DNA from: CAXSBR01 sp964252015
Lineage (GTDB): Bacteria; Actinomycetota; Actinomycetes; Mycobacteriales; Jatrophihabitantaceae
Direction: 5' to 3'
Assembly: GCA_964252015.1 (NCBI GenBank)
Contig: CAXULW010000002.1
Span: forward strand, 124,001 to 188,000
Length of the DNA: 64,000 nucleotides
The position numbers and the translations under genes were made by a program. Of this stretch, positions 34,249-42,920 are shown in pieces (within the stretch, counting starts at the first letter, position 1; every line of letters starts with the position of its first letter). The notes under the pieces were generated by a model, which saw only the letters and a list, made by a program, of their open reading frames with translations, made no database searches and was not told where the DNA came from.

Positions 34249-34352
34249 TTCGCCGGCGAAGGCGTTGCCGGTTCGGGTGCCCCGGGAAGACGGCGGGCGT
34301 AGCTGCTGAAACTGGCACACCCGCGCTGGAATCTAACGGGTAGCAAAACCGA

Positions 34353-35210
34353 CTAAGCGTCGTCGGACATGCCAAGCATGACGTCGACCATCGAGGTGAA
34401 GGCGCCGATCGCGCTGAAGCCACCGTCCACGGGGAGCAGCACTCCCGTGATCCAGGCCGCCTCCTCGGAGCCCAGGAAGACGATCGCGTTCGCGACATCT
34501 TCCGGCATCCCGGGATGGGCGAGCGCGTTGGCGGCCAGGATCGCCGCGAGCATCTGAGGGTGATCCCAGAACCCGCGGTTCATTGCCGTCGGCAGGAAGC
34601 CGGGGAGCACGGCGTTCACGGTGATCCCGTCCCCGCCGAGCTCGGTGGCCAGCGCGCGGGTCATCGCGTGGACCCCGCCCTTGGCCGCGGCGTACGCGGT
34701 GATGTTCGCGTTGCCGAACGAGCCGGCGATGGAGCCCAGGTTGATGATGTGACCGGCGGCGCGGCCGATGCGCGGCTGGGACCGCATCGCCCGAGCCGCC
34801 ACCTTGCAGCCGAGCCAGGTGCCGGTCAGGTCGACCGCCATCTCCTGGTTGAACGCGGCGACGGGCATGTCGTCGATGGGAGACGGCATGACGACGCCCG
34901 CGTTGTTGACCCAGATGTCGATACGGCCGTGCCGGTCCACCGCCTGCTCACCGAGCGCGTCCATCTCCTCCGGCGAGGTCACGTCGGCTCGCACGTAGGA
35001 CGCGACCCCGCCCAGGTCCTCGATCTGCTCGTGGGTGGGCAGGCTCCCCGTTCCCTCGAAGCCGCCGACGGCCGGATCGGGCCGGAGGTCGGCGCAGGCG
35101 ACCGCGGCCCCCTCGCGGGCCAGAGCCAGAGCTGTGGCCCGGCCGTTTCCCGAACTCGCCCCGGTGACCACGGCGATCCGTCCGTCGAGCTTCCCGGCCC
35201 GGGTGCTCAT
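34353..35210 (-). CDS. Short-chain dehydrogenase/reductase (SDR)
   Basis: 285 aa classical SDR. TGASSGNG at residues 16-23 binds the cofactor, WVNNAGVV is the N-N-A-G motif, and TAYAAAKGGVHAM gives the Tyr-x-x-x-Lys catalytic pair. An insert of about 15 residues near residue 50 (GGFEGTGSLPTHEQ) resembles the mycofactocin-coupled SDR subfamily, but no mycofactocin genes are in the window, so this is only a hint. A good promoter lies at 35312-35340. The substrate is unknown. Confidence 0.9.
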   Translation of the reverse strand: MSTRAGKLDGRIAVVTGASSGNGRATALALAREGAAVACADLRPDPAVGGFEGTGSLPTHEQIEDLGGVASYVRADVTSPEEMDALGEQAVDRHGRIDIWVNNAGVVMPSPIDDMPVAAFNQEMAVDLTGTWLGCKVAARAMRSQPRIGRAAGHIINLGSIAGSFGNANITAYAAAKGGVHAMTRALATELGGDGITVNAVLPGFLPTAMNRGFWDHPQMLAAILAANALAHPGMPEDVANAIVFLGSEEAAWITGVLLPVDGGFSAIGAFTSMVDVMLGMSDDA

Positions 35211-35311
35211 GCGTCAGCGCTCGCGGCGTTGCTCGCAGCTGCCAGCCGGTGCATGAGGGGCGTTCGCTGGGTCATTCGTCCTCCCGGAGCGTTCACTGCG
35301 ACGACTGCGCG

Positions 35312-35340
35312 ACCGTACGCGATCCCCGCATCGTTGCCAA
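35312..35340 (-). promoter_or_regulatory. Predicted promoter for the SDR gene
   Basis: On the minus strand TTGGCA (35340-35335) and TACGGT (35317-35312) are 17 bp apart, a good match to the housekeeping consensus, with an expected leader of about 95 nt to the start at 35210. Confidence 0.5.
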
Positions 35341-35434
35341 TAGGACGATCCGTTCACGTATGCGTAACCCGCGGGGGTCTTGGTGGCGGCACCGGACCAC
35401 CGGCCCCCGGCCGCCGGCCCCACGAGGATGCTGC

Positions 35435-35475
35435 AGGTCCACCCGTTGGCTGGACCTCGGCGAACCGGTTCGCCG
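35435..35475. promoter_or_regulatory. Inverted repeat and 18-bp palindrome ahead of the hydrolase gene
   Basis: AGGTCCA (35435-35441) pairs with TGGACCT (35451-35457), and immediately after it lies the perfect 18-bp palindrome CGGCGAACCGGTTCGCCG (35458-35475). They are 70-110 bp upstream of the hydrolase start at 35546, a typical operator position. The remainder of the 335-bp gap 35211-35545 shows no gene. Confidence 0.45.
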
Positions 35476-35545
35476 GCCCACTCCGAACATGTGCTGACAT
35501 GACCCGGCCGACGGCAGGGCACCCCGCCAACCCCGGAGTTCTGCC

Positions 35546-36268
35546 GTGAACACAGCGCCAACCACACCCAGGCTGATCGTCACCGCCGCACCGACGCGGC
35601 CGGACGGCATCGTCCTCGTCCTGCACGGCGGCCGCGAGAACGGCCGCTCCCCGGTGCGGGCCAGCCAACTGGCCGTCCTGCGGATGATCCCGATCGCCCG
35701 CCAGGTCGCCGCGGCCGGGCACGGGCGGCTCGCGGTGATACGCGTGCTGGACGTCGTGCGCGGCTGGAACGGGGCTGACGCCGCGCCGGTGGGCGACACG
35801 CGCTGGGCGGTCGAACAATGCCTGGAACGCTACGGCGACCTGCCCGTCGGGCTCATCGGCCACTCCATGGGCGGACGCGCCGCCATGCGCGCGGCCGACG
35901 CACCCCACGTCCGCTCCGTCGTCGGACTGGCCCCCTGGCTCCCGCCGGGCGAACCGACGGCCCAGCTCCGCGGCAAGCGGGTGCTGATCGTGCACGGCAC
36001 CGCCGACCGGATGACCAGCCCCGACGGATCGGCGAAGTTCGCCCGGTCCCTCGCGGGCGTGGCCGAACGGATCAGTTACGTCAGCGTCCCGGACGAGAGG
36101 CACGCGATGCTGCGCCGGCGCGACGCGTTCGACACCGTGGCCGGAGCGTTCACGGCGGCCACCCTGCTCGAAACCGACGGCGAGACCGTAGGCCGCCGAA
36201 CCAAAAACGGCCGGGTTGCGAACATCATCCGACGGGCGTTGGCCGGCGAGCGCTGGTTGATCGCGTGA
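35546..36268 (+). CDS. Alpha/beta hydrolase
   Basis: 240 aa. LVLHGGRENGRS supplies the oxyanion-hole region, GLIGHSMGGRAAM the nucleophile elbow (Ser), LIVHGTADRMTS the acid Asp and DERHAMLRRR the His. Esterase or lipase-type chemistry is expected; the substrate is unknown. GTG 35546 has CCGGAG about 8 nt upstream. It lies 31 bp before the flavoprotein gene of the lipid cluster and is probably its first gene. Confidence 0.83.
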   Translation: MNTAPTTPRLIVTAAPTRPDGIVLVLHGGRENGRSPVRASQLAVLRMIPIARQVAAAGHGRLAVIRVLDVVRGWNGADAAPVGDTRWAVEQCLERYGDLPVGLIGHSMGGRAAMRAADAPHVRSVVGLAPWLPPGEPTAQLRGKRVLIVHGTADRMTSPDGSAKFARSLAGVAERISYVSVPDERHAMLRRRDAFDTVAGAFTAATLLETDGETVGRRTKNGRVANIIRRALAGERWLIA

Positions 36269-36299
36269 GCCCACGAGTCGCTGAGGCAGGAGAGCACCG

Positions 36300-37586
36300 A
36301 TGACCGATCGACCCGCCGGGCAACCACGACGCCGCATCGCCGTCGTCGGCGCGGGCGTCGCCGGCCTGACCGCGGCCCACGTGCTCCAGAAATCAGCCGA
36401 TGTGACCCTGTTCGAGGCCGACGACCGCCTGGGCGGGCACGCGCACACCCACGACATCCAGGACGCCAGCGGGCGCCTGGTCCAGGTCGACACCGGCTTC
36501 ATCGTCCACAACGAACGGACCTACCCGACCCTGCTGCGCCTGTTCGCCGAACTCGGCGTGGCCACCCAGGACTCGGACATGAGCATGTCCGTGCGCTGCG
36601 CCGGGTGCGGACTCGAATACGCGGGCGCCCGCGGCCTGGGCGGGCTGTTCCCCGACCTGGGCCGGCTGCGTGAGCCGCGCTACCTGCGCATGCTCGTCGA
36701 GGTCGTCCGCTTCCACCGCCGGGCCCGGGCCGTGCTCACCGATGAGACCGCCAGCGGCACTCAGACGCTCGCTCAGTTCCTCGCCGCCGGACGCTTCTCC
36801 CCCTACTTCGTGGGCCACTTCATGACGCCGCTGGTGTCGGCGGTGTGGTCGTGCGCACCAGACGTGGCCGGCCAGTACCCGGCCCGCTACCTGTTCACCT
36901 TCCTGGCCAACCACGGCATGCTGTCCGTCACCGGATCCCCGTCCTGGCGCACGGTCGTCGGCGGATCGGCGCGGTACGTGGAGCTGGCCGCGAAGTCGCT
37001 CAGCGCCGTCCACACGTCGGCGCCGATCAGTTCGGTCGCCCGCAGCGATGGCGGCGTCACCATCACCGAACGCGGCGGTGAGGTCCATCGCTTCGACGCC
37101 GTGGTCATCGCCACCCATCCCGACCAGGCGCTGGCCATGCGTGCGGACGCTACGACGGCCGAGCGCGAGGTGCTTGGTGCCTTCGCCTACTCCTACAACC
37201 CGACCGCCCTGCACACGGACACCTCGGTCCTGCCGCGGGCGGAGCGGGCCCAGGCTTCGTGGAACTACTTCCTGCCCAGCTGCGACTCGGACGCCCAGCA
37301 GGTGCACGTCACCTACGACATGAACCGGCTGCAGCACCTGGACAGCGCCACCCGCTACCTGGTCACGCTGAACGAGGACGGCAGCGTCGACCCGGACTCC
37401 GTGCTCGACCGGATGAACTACCAGCACCCCATCTTCACCCCGGCGTCCGTGGCCGCCCAGGAACGCCTGCCAGATCTCAACGACGGCCGGATCGCGTACG
37501 CCGGTGCATACCACGGCTGGGGTTTCCACGAGGACGGCGCGCGGTCCGGAGTGGCCGCCGCGGCCAGCCTGGGCGTGACGTGGTGA
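36300..37586 (+). CDS. FAD-dependent amine-oxidase-like protein (COG2907 type)
   Basis: 428 aa. The FAD-binding motif VVGAGVAGLTAAHVL is followed by LFEADDRLGGHAHTHD, and GRIAYAGAYHGWGFHEDG at the C-terminus is the second FAD block. This family usually sits next to DUF1365 and cyclopropane-fatty-acid-synthase-like genes, as here. AGGAGAG precedes ATG 36300. The last bases overlap the DUF1365 start by 4 bp. Probably an oxidase or desaturase-type step in lipid modification; no reaction is proven for this protein. Confidence 0.88.
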   Translation: MTDRPAGQPRRRIAVVGAGVAGLTAAHVLQKSADVTLFEADDRLGGHAHTHDIQDASGRLVQVDTGFIVHNERTYPTLLRLFAELGVATQDSDMSMSVRCAGCGLEYAGARGLGGLFPDLGRLREPRYLRMLVEVVRFHRRARAVLTDETASGTQTLAQFLAAGRFSPYFVGHFMTPLVSAVWSCAPDVAGQYPARYLFTFLANHGMLSVTGSPSWRTVVGGSARYVELAAKSLSAVHTSAPISSVARSDGGVTITERGGEVHRFDAVVIATHPDQALAMRADATTAEREVLGAFAYSYNPTALHTDTSVLPRAERAQASWNYFLPSCDSDAQQVHVTYDMNRLQHLDSATRYLVTLNEDGSVDPDSVLDRMNYQHPIFTPASVAAQERLPDLNDGRIAYAGAYHGWGFHEDGARSGVAAAASLGVTW

Positions 37587-38377
37587 CCCCGCAGATCGCC
37601 GTCCGGGCGGAGCCCTCGCGCGGGACGAACCCGTTGGCGATGGCTGGCGCGGCGCACACAGCGGCTGGTGTCTACGACGTGCGCATCGAGCACGTCCGCC
37701 CGGAACCGTTCCGCTACGGGTTTTCCTACGAGATGAGCACGTGGCTGGTCGACCTGGACGCGGTGCCTCGCCTGCCGCGCGGGTTGCGCTGGCTGGCCTC
37801 CTTCTCCAGCAAGGACCACATCGGCCGCCCGGGCTCGACCTTGCGGGCCAACGTCGAACGCTTCCTCTGGGCCAACGGCATCGCCCTCGACGGCGGCCAG
37901 ATCCTCATGCTGAGCACGCCCCGCGTGCTCGGCTACGCCTTCAACCCGCTGTCAGTGCACTGGTGCCATCGACCCGACGGCACGCTGGCCGCGGTGGTGG
38001 CCGAGGTGCACAACACCTATGGGGAAAGCCATTGCTACCTGCTGCACCCCGACGAGGCCGGCCGGGCCGACACGGACAAGCAGTTCTACGTCTCGCCGTT
38101 CTATCCCGTGGCCGGGCACTATCGCATGAGCGTGCCCGAACCCGGTGACCGGCTGGCCATCACCCTGGCCATGCACCACCAGGACCAGCGGCCGTTCGTG
38201 GCCACCATGCACGGCCAGCGCCGCGCCGGGCGCCCCCATCTGGCCCGCGTGCTACGCAGCCCGCTGGCCACCCGCGCGGTGATGTTCCACATCAAACGTC
38301 ACGGAATCACGTTGTATCTCAAGGGATTGCGGCCCAGCCGTCGTCCAGTCCACCTTGCCCAGCCAGGAGCGAAATGA
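37583..38377 (+). CDS. DUF1365 family protein
   Basis: 264 aa from GTG 37583. HVRPEPFRYGFSYEMSTWLV, LSTPRVLGYAFNPLSVHWC and KQFYVSPFYPVAGHYRM are strong DUF1365 (COG3496) signatures. The function of the family is unknown, but it is almost always linked to COG2907 and Cfa-like genes. The longer frame from 37259 is shadow sequence of the flavoprotein. It overlaps both neighbours by 4 bp (GTGA and ATGA), so translation is coupled. Confidence 0.9.
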   Translation: MTPQIAVRAEPSRGTNPLAMAGAAHTAAGVYDVRIEHVRPEPFRYGFSYEMSTWLVDLDAVPRLPRGLRWLASFSSKDHIGRPGSTLRANVERFLWANGIALDGGQILMLSTPRVLGYAFNPLSVHWCHRPDGTLAAVVAEVHNTYGESHCYLLHPDEAGRADTDKQFYVSPFYPVAGHYRMSVPEPGDRLAITLAMHHQDQRPFVATMHGQRRAGRPHLARVLRSPLATRAVMFHIKRHGITLYLKGLRPSRRPVHLAQPGAK

Positions 38378-39708
38378 CCACCATCCCTGATCGTGTCGCG
38401 CCCGACCTCGTAGGCGGCGAGACCAACGTGGACCCGATGCGGTGGCCGGACGTGGCGACCACGCCGCACCACCCGCTGCGCGCGGCCATCGCCCAGCGGC
38501 TGTTCCGGCACGCGGCGGGCAAGCTCCCGATCCGAGTCGTCCTGCCGGGCGGCGAGGTCCTGGGCCTCGGCGATGCGCAGGCGCCGACGATGGAACTGGT
38601 CCGACCCGACGCGTTCTACCAGCGGGTCGGCGCCACCGGTCTGATCGGCTTCGGCGAGGCATACATGGCCGGCGACTGGATCGCCCGCGAGCGCCCCAAC
38701 CTGCACGCCGACGCCGACTCGGCCGATATCGCCGTGGAGGACGACCTGGCCGCGGTGCTCACCGAGTTCGCCGAGCACATGTCCACCCTGATCCCACCGT
38801 GGCTGCAACGTCTGCGGCAGGCGGCCCTGCTGCGCGCGCCGAGTGCCCAGGACAACACCGTGCATGGCTCCAAGGCCAACATCAGCCATCACTACGACCT
38901 GTCCAACGAGCTGTTCTCGCTGTTCCTTGACCCGTCGATGATGTACTCGTCAGCCTGGTTCGACGGCGACCCGCTCGACACCACCGAGTCCCTGCGCGAC
39001 GCCGAGCACCGCAAGGTCGACCGCCTGCTCGATGCGGCCGGGGTCACCGACGGCACCAGATTGCTGGAGATCGGCACCGGCTGGGGTGAGCTGGCCATCC
39101 TGGCCGCCGACCGCGGCGCCCACGTCACCACGATCACGCTGTCGGCCGAGCAGGCCGAGTTGGCGCGCAAGCGCATCGAGAACGCCGGGCACTCCGACCG
39201 GATCGAGGTGCTGCTGCAGGACTACCGCGAGGTGACCGGCACCTTCGACGCCATCGTCAGCGTCGAGATGATCGAGGCGGTCGGGGCCAACCACTGGCCC
39301 GAGTACTTCGGGTCATTGCACGACCGGCTCGCCTCGGGCGGGCGAATCGGGCTGCAGGCCATCACCATGCCGCACGACCGGATGATCGCCTCGATGAACA
39401 CCTACACGTGGATCCTCAAGTACATCTTCCCGGGCGGGCAGATCGCGTCGGTGCAGGCGGTGGCCGAGCAGGCCAAGTTGGCCGGGTTGCGGGTCACCGG
39501 CAACTTCGCGTTCGGTCTGCACTACGCCGAGACGTTGCGCCGCTGGCGGGCCACGTTCGAGGCCGAGGCCGACACCGTCGACCGGTTGGGCTTCGACCTG
39601 GTCTTTCGCCGGATGTGGTCGCTGTACCTGGCCTACTCCGAGGCCGGCTTCCGCAGCGGCTATCTGGACGTTAACCAGTTCGTTCTCGTCAAAGGAAACC
39701 CATCATGA
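38374..39708 (+). CDS. Cyclopropane-fatty-acid-synthase-like methyltransferase (first copy)
   Basis: 444 aa. ISHHYDLSNELFSLFLD is the hallmark of the Cfa/mycolic-acid cyclopropane synthase family; SAM motif I reads LLEIGTGWGELAIL. It methylates or cyclopropanates double bonds in membrane phospholipid acyl chains. It is followed at a 4-bp overlap by a second, divergent copy. The N-terminal 200 residues are the lipid-binding extension found in long Cfa proteins. Confidence 0.92.
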   Translation: MTTIPDRVAPDLVGGETNVDPMRWPDVATTPHHPLRAAIAQRLFRHAAGKLPIRVVLPGGEVLGLGDAQAPTMELVRPDAFYQRVGATGLIGFGEAYMAGDWIARERPNLHADADSADIAVEDDLAAVLTEFAEHMSTLIPPWLQRLRQAALLRAPSAQDNTVHGSKANISHHYDLSNELFSLFLDPSMMYSSAWFDGDPLDTTESLRDAEHRKVDRLLDAAGVTDGTRLLEIGTGWGELAILAADRGAHVTTITLSAEQAELARKRIENAGHSDRIEVLLQDYREVTGTFDAIVSVEMIEAVGANHWPEYFGSLHDRLASGGRIGLQAITMPHDRMIASMNTYTWILKYIFPGGQIASVQAVAEQAKLAGLRVTGNFAFGLHYAETLRRWRATFEAEADTVDRLGFDLVFRRMWSLYLAYSEAGFRSGYLDVNQFVLVKGNPS

Positions 39709-40970
39709 ATGTCGCGGAGAGGTTGGCGTCGTTGGTCACGCCGATGTTCGGCGGTGAGCTGCCGATCGCGTTGCGCGGGTGGGACGGTTCCCAGGTGGGT
39801 CCAGCGGACGCGCCCGTGCTGATCATCCGTTCCCGTAGGGCATTGCGCCGCCTCATGTGGGATCCGAGCGAGCTCGGCTTTGCCCAGGCGTACATCACCG
39901 GCGAGCTCGACGTCGAGGGTGACATCGCCGACGGGTTCCGTCGCGTGTGGCGCCAGGCGCGTGAGCACAAGCTGAGCGGTGCGTCGCTGACCAAACGCGA
40001 TCAGGGCCGGGCCCTGCTGGCCGCCGCCCGCCTCGGCGTGATCGGGCGCAAGCCGGGCGTCCCCGACTCCCAAGCCGTGCTCTCGGGCACCCTGCACAGC
40101 AAGAACCGGGACCGAGCCGCGATCGCCCACCACTACGACCTGTCCAACGAGTTCTACGGCCTGATCCTCGACGCGAACATGGCCTACTCGTGCGCCTACT
40201 TCGAGCGTCCCGACCAGCCGATCGAGCAGGCCCAGTCGGCCAAGCTCGACCTGATCTGCCGCAAGCTCGGGTTGGCCCCGGGGATGCGTCTGCTCGACGT
40301 CGGCTGCGGCTGGGGTTCGCTCATCCTGTACGCGGCCGAGCACTACGGCGTGCGGGCCACTGGCGTCACCCTGTCCGCGCAACAGCGCGAGTTCGTGGCC
40401 AAACGCATCGCCGAGCGCAACCTCGGCGACCGGGTCGAGGTGCGCCTGCAGGACTACCGCGATGTGGACGACCCCGCCTTCGACGCGGTCAGCTCGATCG
40501 AGATGGGCGAACACGTCGGCCAGGACCAGTACCCCGTCTACGCGGCGACGTTGTTCCGGGCGCTGCGACCGGGTGGGCGCCTGCTGCTGCAGCAGATGTC
40601 ACGCCGGGCCGACGCCGCGCCCGGTGGCGGCGCGTTCATCGAGAACTACATCGCGCCCGACATGCACATGCGCCCGTTGCCGGAGACGCTCGGTTTCCTG
40701 GTCGACGCCGGGTTCGAGCTGCGCGACGTCGAGGCGATCCGCGAGCACTACGTGTGGACGGTCGAGGCGTGGATCGAGACGTTCGAGTCGCACTGGGCCG
40801 AGGTCGTGGCCATGGTCGGCGAGGAGACTGCCCGGGTATGGCGGCTGTACCTCGTCGGCGGGGCGTTGTCCTTCGAGGAAGGCCGGATGGGCGTCGATCA
40901 GATCCTGGCCGTGCATACCGGTATCGAGGGCGCGAGCGACATGCCCGCCCGCCGGCCGTGGGCGCTCTGA
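39705..40970 (+). CDS. Cyclopropane-fatty-acid-synthase-like methyltransferase (second copy)
   Basis: 421 aa. IAHHYDLSNEFYGLILD and SAM motif LLDVGCGWGSLILYAAEHYG, closer to the classical Cfa form than the first copy, which has EIGTGWGE. YVWTVEAWIETFESHW is the C-terminal family block. It overlaps the first copy by 4 bp. Two unlike Cfa proteins side by side suggest successive or alternative reactions on the same lipid, not a simple recent duplication. Confidence 0.92.
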   Translation: MNVAERLASLVTPMFGGELPIALRGWDGSQVGPADAPVLIIRSRRALRRLMWDPSELGFAQAYITGELDVEGDIADGFRRVWRQAREHKLSGASLTKRDQGRALLAAARLGVIGRKPGVPDSQAVLSGTLHSKNRDRAAIAHHYDLSNEFYGLILDANMAYSCAYFERPDQPIEQAQSAKLDLICRKLGLAPGMRLLDVGCGWGSLILYAAEHYGVRATGVTLSAQQREFVAKRIAERNLGDRVEVRLQDYRDVDDPAFDAVSSIEMGEHVGQDQYPVYAATLFRALRPGGRLLLQQMSRRADAAPGGGAFIENYIAPDMHMRPLPETLGFLVDAGFELRDVEAIREHYVWTVEAWIETFESHWAEVVAMVGEETARVWRLYLVGGALSFEEGRMGVDQILAVHTGIEGASDMPARRPWAL

Positions 40971-41010
40971 CCGCAGCGCATGATCAGTCAGTACCTGGTT
41001 TGATCAAGAG

Positions 41011-41850
41011 GTGAACCATTCCACCGTCGTGGCCTCGGCCGGATTCGACGGCCACGGATTCCTGCGCTCCTTGCCGTGGACCGTGGCCGCCATCGTCGTC
41101 CTTCTGCTCATCACGTTTGCGTGCGCGCTGCGGGCCGGACGGCACAACGTCATCGACACTGCGTGGGGGCTGGGCTTCTGCGTCGTCGCGGTGACGACGT
41201 TCCTGACCAGCCCGGCCGACGGATCCGGCGTGCGTCGGTACGTGCTGCTGGTGATCGTGCTCGCGTGGGGCCTGCGGCTCGCCTGGCACATCGGGCGGCG
41301 CAGCCTGGGTAAGGGCGAGGACCCGCGCTACACCGAGCTGCTGGACAAGGCCGAAGGCAATCGGACCTGGTACGCGGTCAAGGTCATCTACCTGGGCCAG
41401 GGTGCGTTGGTCTTCTTCATCTCGCTGCCGGTGCAGGTCGGCATGTACGAACACGGCCGGTTCCTCGTGCTGGGCTGGCTGGGCGTCGTCCTCTGGGCCA
41501 TCGGGTTGTACTTCGAGGCCACCGGTGACCGGCAGATGTCCTTGTTCCGCGCCGATCCGGAGAACAAGGGCAAGCTCATCGACGTGGGCCTGTGGCGGTA
41601 CACCCGGCACCCGAACTATTTCGGTGACGCCTGCGTGTGGGCCGGCATCTTCCTGATCGCGGCGGAACGCTGGCCCGGTGTGCTGACCATCCTGTCGCCG
41701 GCCGTCATGATCTACCTGCTGGCCAACGGCAGCGGCAAGAAGGTCCTGGAGCGGTCGATGAAGAAGCGACCCGGTTACGAGGACTACATGCGCCGTACCA
41801 GCGGCTTCTTCCCCTTACCGCCGCGACGTACCGAGCACGCTCAGGGTTGA
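41011..41850 (+). CDS. DUF1295 family membrane protein (steroid 5-alpha-reductase-like)
   Basis: 279 aa with about six hydrophobic segments (for example VAAIVVLLLITFACALRAG, VLLVIVLAWGLRLAWHIG). WRYTRHPNYFGDACVWAGIFL is the conserved C-terminal motif of DUF1295/isoprenylcysteine methyltransferase-type enzymes. Members are often last in COG2907-DUF1365-Cfa clusters, as here, 40 bp after the second cfa. It is probably an NADPH-dependent lipid reductase; that is a family-level guess. Its 3' end overlaps the convergent DUF2382 gene by 10 bp. Confidence 0.9.
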   Translation: MNHSTVVASAGFDGHGFLRSLPWTVAAIVVLLLITFACALRAGRHNVIDTAWGLGFCVVAVTTFLTSPADGSGVRRYVLLVIVLAWGLRLAWHIGRRSLGKGEDPRYTELLDKAEGNRTWYAVKVIYLGQGALVFFISLPVQVGMYEHGRFLVLGWLGVVLWAIGLYFEATGDRQMSLFRADPENKGKLIDVGLWRYTRHPNYFGDACVWAGIFLIAAERWPGVLTILSPAVMIYLLANGSGKKVLERSMKKRPGYEDYMRRTSGFFPLPPRRTEHAQG

Positions 41851-42314
41851 CCGGTCGCGGTTACGGGCTCCGCGACCGCGAGATCGGCCGCCTCGGCCCT
41901 GATGCGGTCGCTGACCTGCTGCTCGCCCTGAACCACGTCGAAGTACGCCGTCACCTTCTCGTACGGCCGGATCCGGGTCACGATCTCCGGCACCTCCTCG
42001 GACAGCACGAACACGATCGGTGCCTGCGCGGCAACCGGCGCCGTGCTGGGCGCCGAGTCGCTGATGACACCCGCGATCACGCCTTCAGCGGACACGGCGG
42101 CGCCGGTCTCGACCAGCAATTCCTCACGACGCACGGTGACCTCGACCATGCGGGTCTCGCTGACGATGCGCCGGCGTAACCGGACATGACCGGCCACGAC
42201 CCATCCCGCCCCGACGTTGAGCTGCTCTTTCCGACAATGCGTGCGCGACGCTTGGGTCGCTCGCAGGTTAGACCCATCAGGCGGTGAGACGTCGCACGGG
42301 CACCACCTGGGCAC
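41841..42314 (-). CDS. DUF2382 (YsnF/AvaK-type) domain protein
   Basis: About 157 aa from GTG 42314. KEQLNVGAGWVVAGHVRLRR followed by IVSETRMVEVTVRREELLVE is the DUF2382 pattern, and the second half holds another beta-rich half repeat (IVFVLSEEVPEIVTRIRPYEKV). Such domains occur in stress-induced actinobacterial proteins, often with PRC-barrel domains, which is missing here. The start is uncertain, since the first 28 residues look non-conserved. Confidence 0.75.
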   Translation of the reverse strand: MPRWCPCDVSPPDGSNLRATQASRTHCRKEQLNVGAGWVVAGHVRLRRRIVSETRMVEVTVRREELLVETGAAVSAEGVIAGVISDSAPSTAPVAAQAPIVFVLSEEVPEIVTRIRPYEKVTAYFDVVQGEQQVSDRIRAEAADLAVAEPVTATGQP

Positions 42315-42328
42315 TGGCGTGCGACGTA

Positions 42329-42355
42329 TCAGGGGTTTGGGTGTCTAACCCCTGA
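42329..42355. promoter_or_regulatory. 9-bp perfect inverted repeat between divergent stress genes
   Basis: TCAGGGGTT (42329-42337) and AACCCCTGA (42347-42355) are exact complements around a 9-nt loop. It lies between the divergent DUF2382 gene and the gene at 42411. GTCTAACC next to it (42343-42350) recurs inverted at 42266-42273. Probably an operator or leader hairpin. Confidence 0.45.
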
Positions 42356-42410
42356 CCGCTCCGGCGTTCCAGCCGGACGCGACCGCGGGCCACACGAACG
42401 GGAGATCAAC

Positions 42411-42824
42411 ATGACTGACACCACCTACGGGGCGACCTCAGACCGTGCATCAGAGGATGTCGAGCTGGACAAGCCTTCCACTGCCGATGCACCGGACGAG
42501 GCTGGGCAGGTATCGGCGTGGGATTCGGCCCAACGCCGCCTGGCTTCGGCCCGTACCTCGATCGGCGACGTCACCAGCCGAGCCAGGACCTCGGCCATAC
42601 TTGCCTCCCGGCGCCCGGCCGGGCCGTCTGCAGACCGGGGCGACGCGCCGGCCATAACGCTGGCCGACCGGGCCCAGGCCTACCGAGCGCACATCGTCAG
42701 CGCGGCCGTCGCGGTCGCGGCGCTACTCGCCGTTGTGCTCAAACGACGGGCCTCCGCGCATGACGTCGCCGACGATTTTGATTTGGGGGAATGGTCTTTG
42801 CACGCAGAGCCAGTTGACGAGTGA
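42411..42824 (+). CDS. Hypothetical protein with one membrane segment
   Basis: 137 aa, function not recognised. A polar, acidic N-terminal half precedes a hydrophobic segment IVSAAVAVAALLAVVLKRR near residues 94-112, then an acidic tail (DDFDLGEWSLH). GGGAGAT sits 7 nt before ATG 42411. The single-span layout and position between DUF2382 and the DevR-like locus suggest an envelope stress protein, without further evidence. Confidence 0.65.
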   Translation: MTDTTYGATSDRASEDVELDKPSTADAPDEAGQVSAWDSAQRRLASARTSIGDVTSRARTSAILASRRPAGPSADRGDAPAITLADRAQAYRAHIVSAAVAVAALLAVVLKRRASAHDVADDFDLGEWSLHAEPVDE

Positions 42825-42879
42825 CGCCGAACCGTCGCTGGCCCCGTGCGCCGGTTACTTACGAAGAACCGACCGGCCG

Positions 42880-42920
42880 GTTAGGTGCGCGGGGTTAGGT
42901 GCGCGGGTTACGTGCGCCGG
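42880..42920. repeat. Three tandem 13-14-bp repeats at the 3' end of the response regulator gene
   Basis: GTTAGGTGCGCGG occurs at 42880 and 42894, and a variant GTTACGTGCGCCGG at 42907. The third copy includes the TAA stop of the regulator gene (42908-42910, minus strand), so the gene end was duplicated outward twice. Confidence 0.8.

Noticed and set aside
34023..34346. 107-aa minus-strand frame as a gene
   Set aside because: It is the ligC 5' relic reading past a frameshift into antisense of the methyltransferase gene.
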